From the NCBI GenBank assembly GCA_036562765.1, contig DATCJO010000082.1, positions 1 to 6,650 of the forward strand: a DNA stretch of 6,650 nt, read 5' to 3'. This stretch comes from JAAYFT01 sp036562765 (GTDB taxonomy: Bacteria; Bacillota; Clostridia; Tissierellales; Tissierellaceae). Both the position numbers and the translations under genes were made by a program. A model generated the notes under the pieces. It had not been told where the DNA came from. It worked only from the letters and a program-made list of their open reading frames with translations, and did no database searches. Shown one piece after another: positions 1 through 6,650 of the stretch; position 1 is the first letter of the stretch; each line of letters starts with the position of its first letter.

Positions 1-1
1 A

Positions 2-2263
2 AGAGCTAATGAGAAATACTTACCTCAATTAACTAAAATAACAGAAGATTTAATCACTACAAAAGATTATAATAAAGCTGCTCAAGCAATGGTAGCTTTA
101 CAAAGTCAGTTTGAAAGTGATAGAGATGTGCAATTGGCTAAGTTTGATGCTGCAATTTCTCCTACAGTTAGAGAAATGATGATGAAAAACCAGAATGGAT
201 ATTTTGGTTTCACTGATACAGGGACTTATGATGGGAAAGTTAAACCTTTACCAGAAGGAGCAACAATTAATGATTTGGGAAACAGATATATGGAAATATA
301 TGCTGGTCCAAACTATAGAGCTGATTATGGTGAATGGTATAAATCCCTCCCTGCTGATATACAAGAAGAACTACGGACTGGATTTAAAACTATATACACT
401 CCAGATGGAAGCCCTGTATTAGCCTTTCAAGATGGTACTGTAATAACAGAATCTAAACAGGTTATGGACGCTATTAAAGATAAGGGATTGATGAATATGC
501 TTAGAACTGAGTATGATAATCAATCTTCTAATACTGCTTTGTTCTATAATAAAGCTAGGTCATTTGAGGAATTTGTTACAGATTTTATTAAAACATTTGC
601 TCCAACAGATTATACTAAAAAAACCACTAACGTAAGAACAGTACCATATTTGGATGCTGATGGTTCTGGTAAACCGAAAACAGGTGGAACTACGGATGGT
701 GGCAGCTATCACTACAAAGTTAAAAGACAACAGGTTGGAAATAAGCAACTAACTCAATTTGAAGGAGATATACATCAAGTTCCTAAAGATTATAAGCAAG
801 CTGAACAAGATGTACTAGATGGAAAACTTAGTGCTTCAGATCCTAAGTTTAGATTGTTAGCAAGAATGAATTCTGAATACCAAGCTGCTCTAAAAAGACA
901 TAATGAGCAAGTTAAACCTTTGTGGGATAAGTATAAACAAGATAATGGTATTACAGATGAAGATGATCAAATATTAAGTGATTATAGATCTAGATATAGA
1001 CCTTCTGTAACATCTACAGGTTCGGCTGGACAAACTATTACTATTGATGAAGGAGAAGGTGGTTTTGATTTAATGAAGAAAGTTATTAAAGAGAAAACAG
1101 GTAAAGAACCTAATAGATTTACTGTGCAAAGATATTTGGACGCAGCAACTGGTTATCAAAATTTTGCTAATGAATTAGACAAAAGATTTAAAGATAATAT
1201 AGCTGATTTACAAAGTAGTATTACAGCGTATAGTATTTCAGATGAAGGTAGTGGTAAAGCTGTAAAAGAAAGTAATAGAGTAGATTTTTCTAATGCAGTT
1301 AAACAAGATAGAACTAAACTTGATTTTAACTCTGCTCAAATATTCACTTCTGTAGGCGGTAAAAATACTAAGTTAAAAAACAATAAAGAAGATGAGTATT
1401 TAGAATCAGGTTTAAATTTAACTCAATGGGATGATTTATTAGCTAAAGGAGAATTTACAGGTGATATATCTTTAATAGATAGTGATGAAGGTCCTACATT
1501 TGGATTTACAGTTACTATCCCAGATCCTAGGGATTCTAACAAGAAAAGAGAATTCCAAATACAAGCTAAATTAAATGATAATGGATTTGAAGAATTTATG
1601 AATGATCCTTTAAATCCTTTTAGAGCTATATACGATAGATTTACAGATGGTGCTTTAGTTGGTAGTGGGGAAAAACCACAGAGAAGATCAGATTTAGCTG
1701 CTTCTGGTAATAATATAACTAATGATGCTATTTGGGAAGGAATTATAAATAGAATACCTACTACGAGTGGAAATAGAGTTAACACTAAGAAAGAGCTTGA
1801 TGTTATTATTCCCTCACTAGAATCTATTGGCAGTAAATGGGCTGGCTATCCTGTGCAAGTTAGAGAAGAAGTTAAGAAGTCTAGTAAATTTGGATTTGAA
1901 TATGCTAACCCAAGTAGTTCTATAATGGATGATTATAGCGAGAAAGTATACATAAATCTTGACAATGGTAGAGTGGATGTTGATGCTGTTTATAATACAT
2001 GGTTTAAGAAATATGAAAAATCAAATATTCCAACTACAGGAGATAATATAAATAATCTAATGTTTGTAGTAAACTTTGTAGATGTGTTAAAAAATAGTAA
2101 TGCTATAACAGAAGATGAAGCTGTAGAACTAATAAATAAAGCTGAAGCTGGAAGTTTGAAAGGAAGTGATTTGAAAAAACCTATAGAAGGAGTTAGGAAT
2201 ATACCATTCTATTTTGCAAATAAGGAATTTGCTACAAGCTGGATGATGGTGGGAAAGAAGTAA
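2..2263 (+). CDS. Large phage structural-type protein, 5' partial (C-terminal 753 residues)
   Basis: The frame is open from the first complete codon of the window to TAA at 2261-2263, so the real start lies upstream; the ATG at 89 is an internal methionine (29 sense codons precede it in frame). I recognise no catalytic domain. The first ~50 visible residues are charged and helical, possibly a coiled coil. A Gly/Ser/Thr/Lys linker (ADGSGKPKTGGTTDGGS) lies at about residues 216-232, followed by a long helical charged stretch, then a beta-like segment with TFGFTVTIPDP near residue 499. There are no membrane segments. The style (long, hydrophilic, Tyr/Asp/Lys-rich, no Cys-rich motifs) fits a virion protein of a crAss-like or related Bacteroidota phage, perhaps a tail, hub or packaged cargo protein; that role is inferred from context. 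Its last codons, GTG GGA AAG AAG TAA, contain a -1 slippery heptamer, so a longer form fused to the downstream peptidase is likely. Confidence is high that it codes and low for its exact role. Confidence 0.9.
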   Translation, partial: RANEKYLPQLTKITEDLITTKDYNKAAQAMVALQSQFESDRDVQLAKFDAAISPTVREMMMKNQNGYFGFTDTGTYDGKVKPLPEGATINDLGNRYMEIYAGPNYRADYGEWYKSLPADIQEELRTGFKTIYTPDGSPVLAFQDGTVITESKQVMDAIKDKGLMNMLRTEYDNQSSNTALFYNKARSFEEFVTDFIKTFAPTDYTKKTTNVRTVPYLDADGSGKPKTGGTTDGGSYHYKVKRQQVGNKQLTQFEGDIHQVPKDYKQAEQDVLDGKLSASDPKFRLLARMNSEYQAALKRHNEQVKPLWDKYKQDNGITDEDDQILSDYRSRYRPSVTSTGSAGQTITIDEGEGGFDLMKKVIKEKTGKEPNRFTVQRYLDAATGYQNFANELDKRFKDNIADLQSSITAYSISDEGSGKAVKESNRVDFSNAVKQDRTKLDFNSAQIFTSVGGKNTKLKNNKEDEYLESGLNLTQWDDLLAKGEFTGDISLIDSDEGPTFGFTVTIPDPRDSNKKREFQIQAKLNDNGFEEFMNDPLNPFRAIYDRFTDGALVGSGEKPQRRSDLAASGNNITNDAIWEGIINRIPTTSGNRVNTKKELDVIIPSLESIGSKWAGYPVQVREEVKKSSKFGFEYANPSSSIMDDYSEKVYINLDNGRVDVDAVYNTWFKKYEKSNIPTTGDNINNLMFVVNFVDVLKNSNAITEDEAVELINKAEAGSLKGSDLKKPIEGVRNIPFYFANKEFATSWMMVGKK
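2251..2257 (+). promoter_or_regulatory. Slippery heptamer G GGA AAG for -1 ribosomal frameshifting
   Basis: The zero-frame codons are gtG GGA AAG, so the heptamer has the X_XXY_YYZ phasing needed for tandem slippage. After a one-base backward slip, the Gly tRNA pairs with GGG and the Lys tRNA with AAA. The same heptamer drives the G/G-T frameshift of phage lambda (established knowledge). It sits only one codon before the TAA stop of the upstream gene and just before a strong hairpin. The -1 frame is open from 2224, so the shifted ribosome reads E-V-T-T-S-D-K-D-R-S-L-V straight into the peptidase. The expected fusion has 752 visible residues of the first protein plus 136 more. Frameshifting itself is inferred. 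Confidence 0.75.
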
Positions 2264-2297
2264 CCACTAGTGATAAAGACCGGTCACTAGTGGTTAC
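2260..2297 (+). promoter_or_regulatory. Perfect 14-bp stem-loop, candidate frameshift stimulator
   Basis: GTAACCACTAGTGA (2260-2273) pairs perfectly with TCACTAGTGGTTAC (2284-2297) around a 10-nt loop, TAAAGACCGG. The stem covers the TAA stop of the upstream gene and the GTG at 2290. It begins 2 nt after the slippery heptamer. That is shorter than the usual 5-9 nt spacer, but opening the three weakest outer pairs would leave an 11-bp stem at a spacing of 5. No T-tract follows (next bases are ACCAGG), so it does not look like an intrinsic terminator. The two arms each contain the palindrome CACTAGTG, and GACCGGTC (2278-2285) is a third, so a DNA-binding site remains possible. Such a long perfect inverted repeat is not expected by chance in a window this size. 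Confidence 0.8.
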
Positions 2298-2667
2298 ACC
2301 AGGTCAAATATTTTTAGAGGATGAGGAAATTAAAGAATCCTCTATTAAAAATCATTTTAACAGACCAGTTAAATTGAGAGCAAGTCTAATACCCAAGTTT
2401 GAAGCTGCTATGAAAGAACTGGGAGATAAAGCTCCATTAATATTGGAAGATATAAGAACTTTTGGAACTCAAAAAATGGCTTATGATTCTGGTAAAAAGG
2501 GAGTTGCTCCTCCAGAGAGATCATTCCATGTTAAAGGACAAGCTTTCGATATTAGTCAAAACAGTCAAAATAAAAGTAATATAGATCTAATAAAGCAAGT
2601 TTTCTCTAAATACGGTTTTAAACAGCACCCTAATGAGTGGTGGCATTTTAGCTTTGGAGAATTTTAA
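2290..2667 (+). CDS. M15-family zinc peptidoglycan peptidase domain (VanY / endolysin-like), probably expressed as a -1 frameshift fusion
   Basis: Predicted zinc D,L- or L-Ala-D-Glu-type peptidase acting on peptidoglycan stem peptides. Counting from the GTG at 2290 (125 residues), the M15 signature S-x-H-x-x-G-x-A-x-D is present as SFHVKGQAFD, giving zinc ligands His80 and Asp87. The second motif, EWWHF, supplies catalytic Glu116 and third ligand His119. An Arg (R56 in DIRTFGTQ) matches the position of the conserved SGYRS-type Arg. The domain is short but has all core motifs, so it should be active. There is no signal peptide or separate cell-wall binding domain. The GTG has no Shine-Dalgarno sequence and lies inside the hairpin stem, and no ATG lies upstream in the open frame (from 2224). 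The first ATG in frame, codon 41 (near 2410), would still keep the catalytic core but also lacks a visible ribosome site. Expression as the C-terminus of the upstream protein by -1 frameshift, starting at 2257, is the better model. Separate reinitiation at GTG is the alternative. Likely role: local wall digestion during DNA entry, with release lysin as a weaker option. Confidence 0.88.
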   Translation: MVTPGQIFLEDEEIKESSIKNHFNRPVKLRASLIPKFEAAMKELGDKAPLILEDIRTFGTQKMAYDSGKKGVAPPERSFHVKGQAFDISQNSQNKSNIDLIKQVFSKYGFKQHPNEWWHFSFGEF

Positions 2668-2676
2668 CTATCTTTG
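2646..2676 (+). promoter_or_regulatory. Bacteroidota-type promoter with TAnnTTTG element
   Basis: TATCTTTG at 2669-2676 is an exact match to the Bacteroidota -7 consensus TAnnTTTG, and lies immediately after the peptidase stop in the only real gap of the window. The -33 element is weak: TTTT at 2646-2649 gives a 19-bp spacer, whereas the better TTTG at 2653-2656 is only 12 bp away. Transcription would start near 2683, leaving a very short leader before the ATG at 2695. Two other exact TAnnTTTG matches (TACATTTG near 1495 and near 3619) lie inside genes, so the motif alone is not rare here; position is the main argument. Confidence 0.45.
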
Positions 2677-2694
2677 TAAATATTCGATTAAAAT

Positions 2695-5600
2695 ATGCCT
2701 CTAATAAACGGAAAATATGTAGTACCAGATAATGGGCTTAAACCATTACAACCACTTGATACTCCTGACAATTTAACACTAGCTTCTAGAATAGTCTCTG
2801 CAAGTAACCCTCATTTAAGGGCTAGTGTAACTCCATTTGAATATGGAAGAATTTCTGAATATTCAGATTATGTTCCATTTGGTTATGGAGCTAATACTAA
2901 TTATGATGAACTCAGAGCTTTAAATCAGGGAAGACTTGAGAAATGGTTACATGGGGCTGGTAAGTTTGGAGTAATAGCTGGTACTACAATACTAGATGGT
3001 ACTATTGGTACTCTAGTAGGTATTGGTAATATGCTTATAGAAGGAGAAGCAAGTGCTTTCTGGAATAACCCTTTCTCTGTGGCAATGCATTCTATTAATA
3101 CAGCTGCTGAAGAATTAATGCCTAATTTCTATTCTATTGAAGAGCAGAATATGAATGCTTGGCAAAAACTGGGAACAGCTAATTTCTGGGCTGATAGTAT
3201 TTTAAAAAATACAGGCTATGCTGTAGGTATGATTGTTCCAGGTATGGGTTGGAGTACATTGGGAGCTAGAGCTGTAAAAAATATGTTCCCAAGACTTGGT
3301 AAGTTGGCTGTAGAAGATGCTGCTAAACTTGGAAAATTAGCTGAAGATGCAGCTTCAGGTGCTGTTAGAGGGGCTGCTTTAACAGATGATATTATTAAAA
3401 GTACTAAGAATCTAAACAGATTTCTACCTAATCTAAAAAACCCTAATGTACCAATAGGAATAAACCAATTCTTTGGTTCCACAATGGGGGCAATGGCTGA
3501 AGCTAGAATGGAAGCTATTGGAAGTGCAGAAGGTATTAAGGAGAAATTAATTCAAAATGGAACTTGGGACAAGCTTACAGACGCAGAAAAAGCTGATATT
3601 TATTCAAGTGCTGGTAATACTACATTTGCTCTTAACTTAGCTTTATTGACTGCAAGTAACTTTGTTCAATATAAACACTTGTTTAACACTCCTTTAGAAT
3701 TTAATAAAATTAAAGCTAATTTAGTAAAAGGATCGGATGGTTTATATAAATCAGGAGCTAAAGGTGTTGGTAGAGCTTTAATCACTCAATTTGGTAAGGC
3801 TGTTTTAGCAGAAGGTCTTATAGAAGAAGGAACTCAATTTGCTATTGAACAAGGTGTAGAACACTATAATTTACAAAGAGCTAAAGACCCACAAGCTCAA
3901 AGAACATTTAAAGACGTTTTAGATGCAGCTTTTTATGGCCTTGAACAACAATTCACTACTAGTCAAGGTTGGGAGAATATGCTTGCTGGAGCTATTACAT
4001 CAGGAATTGTAATGCCTTCTATTGGTATTGGTAAAGACAAGGATGGTAAAAATAAACTTCAATTAGGAAAAGGGTTTAGAGATACAATAAAAGAAGCCAA
4101 AGAAATCCAAGAAAGAAGTAAGATTGCTGCTAATGAAGTTAATCAAGCATTAGATAGAAGTAAGAAAGCTTTGTTTGACTTAGGTGTTACTGATGAAGAA
4201 TTAAAAGCTATTCTAACAGATGAGAAAGTAGAAGGTGAAAAGGCTAAAGAAATTAGAGCTAAAAGAGATCTGATTATTAGTTCTCTTTCAACAACATTAG
4301 CAAGAGAGAAAGCGCTAGCTGATGGTGACATATTTGAGTATAAAAACCTTGAAGCTCAAGAATTAGCTACAGATATATTTACACTAATTAAGCATAATAG
4401 ACTTGAAGATTTTCTTGAAATGCTTGATGAATCTAGAGTGTTGTCTGGTGAACAAATCAGAGAAATGCTCTCAGAGCAAGTGGTTAATGAAAAAGGAGAA
4501 GTGAAGTCTGTTGATCCTTATGAAGGTCTTACAGGAGAGGAAATAGAAGCTCAACATAGAGAAAGAATTGGAAAAATAAAAGAGAATGTAAAAAAAATAC
4601 AAGATATATATAGAGGTATTGGTTTTAGAACTAATGGAGAATTATCTGATATAGCTCATGCTCAATTAACTTCTTTGCTCTATCAACAAGAGGATTTAGA
4701 TAAAAGACAAGAAAACCTATCTAAGGAAATTTCAAGCTACTTTAAAGAAGGCTTAGATAGTTTTATAGACTATGTAGTTAAAAATAAAAAGCTAACGAAA
4801 GAGCAGGAAATTATTTTTGAACAGTTCTTTAAAGATCATAAATTAGAAGGAGGAAAATTAGACTCCTTGATTGACTATTTCCCACATTTTAAAGAACGTG
4901 TAGAGGATTTAGTTTTTAATCTAGTATCTTCAGATGAAAAAGCTGGAGAGAAAGCTGCTAATGTTTTAGCTGGTTTTATTACAGCCAAAGGAATAAACGA
5001 TATATTGTCAGGAGAAAACACATCAGGTAAAACTTTAAATGAGATAGCTTCTGCAATATATGATCTAAACAAAATACAAGCCTCTAAAAAGAGAGTTGTT
5101 TACGCTGTAAATCAGGCGTTTAATAATCCAGCACAATTCTCAAAAAGAATTGATGGGATGATGAAAGGTACATTATCAGAAGCCTTTAAAACGCTGTTTC
5201 CTGAATATGTAGCTATGAAGGATGCTAAACAGGCTGCTGATATTACAATTAAAAGACAAGAAGAACAAAAACATTTTGAAGCTTCTGTAGCTAAAAATGA
5301 TTTGTCATCTACAAGTAAGTCTAATGAAGGAGAAGAATTAAAAGAGAGATTAGTAGCTCAATTAGAAGATGAAAGTAGAGAAAGACATGTATATAAAGGA
5401 TGGGATTCATTTATAGTTAGTTCTGGTAACCAAGAACTGGCTACAGCGGGAACTAAACAACATAGATGGTACACATTTATGGAGTCTGCTAAAAGAACTC
5501 CAGGTGCTTTTAGATTTGTTGCATTTGGTTCTAATTCAATTCCAGAGCAATATAAAATTGATGGTATTACATTCTACGATGGAGAAAAACATATTTCCAT

Positions 5601-6650
5601 TGAGGAAGCTGCGGGTAAGGATATAGATGATATAGTTGTTCTTGCTTTAAATAAAGATGGAAGTATTTATACAATAGACGGACAACCTGTATTTACAAGC
5701 TTAATTACACCTACATTAGCATTAAATGGTAAAGACAGGTTTTCATATAAACAATGGATTGAAATTAATGGTGAAGAAAACCTTGAAGCTGAATTAGAAG
5801 AAGCTCTTGAAGATTATAAACAATTCAGAGATCAAATTAAATCAGAAGCTAAGTATTTACAAATTAGTGAAATAAATCCTGGAGTTAGAAACCCTGGAAG
5901 AGAATTTAGAGAATTAGACATTAAAGATGTTATTGGAGATTCTCCTGATATTAAGGTAGAAACCTTCGTAGATGTAGATAAAAAGACTACAAGCTATATG
6001 GCTCCAAATGGAATTATGTATGAATTAATTCCTGGAGCAGGTTATGTGTATTTTGATGGAATTCTACAGCCTATATTTAATAAAACTCTTTCAGAAGCCT
6101 CTGTAGATGAAATAATGAAGTTATTAGTTTTCTTAGCTAATAACCCAAACAATAGAGCAGCCTTCCAGTCTGTTACAGAATATATTAAAACTATTATTAA
6201 CACTTACTATGGAGGAGATAGAACTAATAAATATAGGTTCTTCCCTTACATGAATAAAGAAGGTAAGTTTGTAACAGTGTACTATGGACCTAATAGTTTG
6301 AATGTAAGTGATTTATTGGATTCAAATTCTGCTGGGTATAAAGCTCTTAGAAACTTCTTATTTAGTAAAACATACAATATAGATAAAAAGGCTTTAGATT
6401 CAACTTCCTATAATAAGGTGGAAGTAGTTAATGGAGTTTTAAAAACAACAAGGGTGAAGGGTGGATATAAATCTGTATTAGGTGATAGATTCACTATTAA
6501 TGTAGCTCCTAAAGCCCAAGAAGATAGTGTAGAAGCACTAAACCCTTCAAGACTTAATTCTACATTAGTATTTAGCCCTATTCCTGCAATAAAAGAACAA
6601 GCTCCTGTAAAGAAAGAGGAACCTAAAAAGAGACAAGCTAAAGCTAAAAA
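2695..6650 (+). CDS. Giant phage virion protein, 3' partial (N-terminal 1318 residues), possible ejected cargo protein
   Basis: The frame opens at ATG 2695, just after in-frame stops at 2677 and 2689, and has no stop to the right edge. The leader is A-rich without a Shine-Dalgarno sequence, as is usual for Bacteroidota starts. The N-terminus reads MPLINGKYVVPDNG. Residues ~1-446 hold several Gly/Ala-rich hydrophobic segments (about 91-114, 173-190, 303-322, 428-446), and the stretch FFGSTMGAMAEARMEAIG at 260-277. Residues ~446-900 are charged and largely helical, with likely coiled coils. From ~903 the sequence becomes beta-rich (around FRFVAFGSNSIPEQYKIDG and NKDGSIYTIDGQPVFTS), with a Glu-rich helix at ~1028-1050, further mixed domains to ~1300, and a Lys/Ala/Pro-rich linker at 1303-1318. 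I see no protease, polymerase (DxDxD-type) or lysozyme motif in the visible part. Such an arrangement resembles large internal or ejected proteins of podophages, and giant proteins are common in the crAss-like virion module; this is inference. Membrane insertion during entry would explain the hydrophobic segments. Confidence 0.88.
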   Translation, partial: MPLINGKYVVPDNGLKPLQPLDTPDNLTLASRIVSASNPHLRASVTPFEYGRISEYSDYVPFGYGANTNYDELRALNQGRLEKWLHGAGKFGVIAGTTILDGTIGTLVGIGNMLIEGEASAFWNNPFSVAMHSINTAAEELMPNFYSIEEQNMNAWQKLGTANFWADSILKNTGYAVGMIVPGMGWSTLGARAVKNMFPRLGKLAVEDAAKLGKLAEDAASGAVRGAALTDDIIKSTKNLNRFLPNLKNPNVPIGINQFFGSTMGAMAEARMEAIGSAEGIKEKLIQNGTWDKLTDAEKADIYSSAGNTTFALNLALLTASNFVQYKHLFNTPLEFNKIKANLVKGSDGLYKSGAKGVGRALITQFGKAVLAEGLIEEGTQFAIEQGVEHYNLQRAKDPQAQRTFKDVLDAAFYGLEQQFTTSQGWENMLAGAITSGIVMPSIGIGKDKDGKNKLQLGKGFRDTIKEAKEIQERSKIAANEVNQALDRSKKALFDLGVTDEELKAILTDEKVEGEKAKEIRAKRDLIISSLSTTLAREKALADGDIFEYKNLEAQELATDIFTLIKHNRLEDFLEMLDESRVLSGEQIREMLSEQVVNEKGEVKSVDPYEGLTGEEIEAQHRERIGKIKENVKKIQDIYRGIGFRTNGELSDIAHAQLTSLLYQQEDLDKRQENLSKEISSYFKEGLDSFIDYVVKNKKLTKEQEIIFEQFFKDHKLEGGKLDSLIDYFPHFKERVEDLVFNLVSSDEKAGEKAANVLAGFITAKGINDILSGENTSGKTLNEIASAIYDLNKIQASKKRVVYAVNQAFNNPAQFSKRIDGMMKGTLSEAFKTLFPEYVAMKDAKQAADITIKRQEEQKHFEASVAKNDLSSTSKSNEGEELKERLVAQLEDESRERHVYKGWDSFIVSSGNQELATAGTKQHRWYTFMESAKRTPGAFRFVAFGSNSIPEQYKIDGITFYDGEKHISIEEAAGKDIDDIVVLALNKDGSIYTIDGQPVFTSLITPTLALNGKDRFSYKQWIEINGEENLEAELEEALEDYKQFRDQIKSEAKYLQISEINPGVRNPGREFRELDIKDVIGDSPDIKVETFVDVDKKTTSYMAPNGIMYELIPGAGYVYFDGILQPIFNKTLSEASVDEIMKLLVFLANNPNNRAAFQSVTEYIKTIINTYYGGDRTNKYRFFPYMNKEGKFVTVYYGPNSLNVSDLLDSNSAGYKALRNFLFSKTYNIDKKALDSTSYNKVEVVNGVLKTTRVKGGYKSVLGDRFTINVAPKAQEDSVEALNPSRLNSTLVFSPIPAIKEQAPVKKEEPKKRQAKAK

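Noticed and set aside
195..422. Overlapping + strand frame of 75 codons inside the first gene.
   Set aside because: It is out of frame with a convincing long coding sequence and has no recognisable domain.
617..623. Run of seven A residues in the first gene.
   Set aside because: The phase is ACT AAA AAA ACC, which is not X_XXY_YYZ, and the main frame continues uninterrupted on both sides.
560..748. Minus-strand open frame of 62 codons, and similar minus-strand frames at 1423-1785, 3216-3482, 4143-4331 and 4875-5072.
   Set aside because: They lie wholly within well-supported + strand genes, have hydrophobic or biased composition typical of antisense shadows, and have no start context.
2260..2297. 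Intrinsic transcription terminator.
   Set aside because: The stem is strong but no T-tract follows, and the downstream peptidase frame would be cut off from any visible promoter.
4590..4596. A second heptamer, A AAA AAA, in frameshift phase inside the giant gene (gtA AAA AAA ATA).
   Set aside because: No evident stable hairpin follows, the -1 frame ends at TAG 4611-4613 after five codons, and A-runs are common in such AT-rich coding sequence.
1..6650. tRNA genes, CRISPR arrays, insertion sequences or stop-codon reassignment.
   Set aside because: I saw no cloverleaf, no regularly spaced repeats, no transposase, and no in-frame TAG or TGA in the three main frames.

Overview
The window looks like part of the virion-protein (late) module of a low-GC tailed bacteriophage that infects Bacteroidota, most likely a crAss-like phage (Crassvirales) or a close relative. 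The reasons are these: everything is coded on the + strand with almost no intergenic space; the proteins are very long, charged and free of known enzymatic domains, except for one small peptidoglycan peptidase; arginine is almost always AGA; starts lack a Shine-Dalgarno sequence and have A-rich leaders; and the only real intergenic gap holds a TAnnTTTG element of the Bacteroidota promoter type. The phage and host assignment is an inference from style, not from a homology search. All visible genes stop with TAA, and no in-frame TAG or TGA occurs, so there is no sign of stop-codon reassignment.

Layout. (1) Positions 2-2263: the C-terminal 753 residues of a large structural-type protein whose reading frame is already open at the left edge. 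(2) Positions 2251-2297: a lambda-type slippery heptamer (GGGAAAG, in the correct frame) followed after 2 nt by a perfect 14-bp hairpin that covers the TAA stop. (3) Positions 2290-2667: an M15-family zinc D,L-peptidase domain in the -1 frame, with all zinc ligands and the catalytic Glu present, but with only a GTG start buried in the hairpin and no ribosome binding site. (4) Positions 2669-2676: a Bacteroidota-type promoter element. (5) Positions 2695-6650: the N-terminal 1318 residues of a giant protein that continues past the right edge. It has several hydrophobic Gly/Ala-rich segments, then a long charged helical region, then beta-rich domains and a Lys-rich linker.

How they may work together. 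The simplest reading is that a programmed -1 ribosomal frameshift makes a minority of the first protein carry a C-terminal cell-wall peptidase of about 136 residues. That would put a few copies of a peptidoglycan-cutting enzyme into the particle next to a giant protein with the features of an ejected cargo protein. Together they could open the periplasmic path for DNA entry. The frameshift elements are visible in the sequence; the virion role is inferred.
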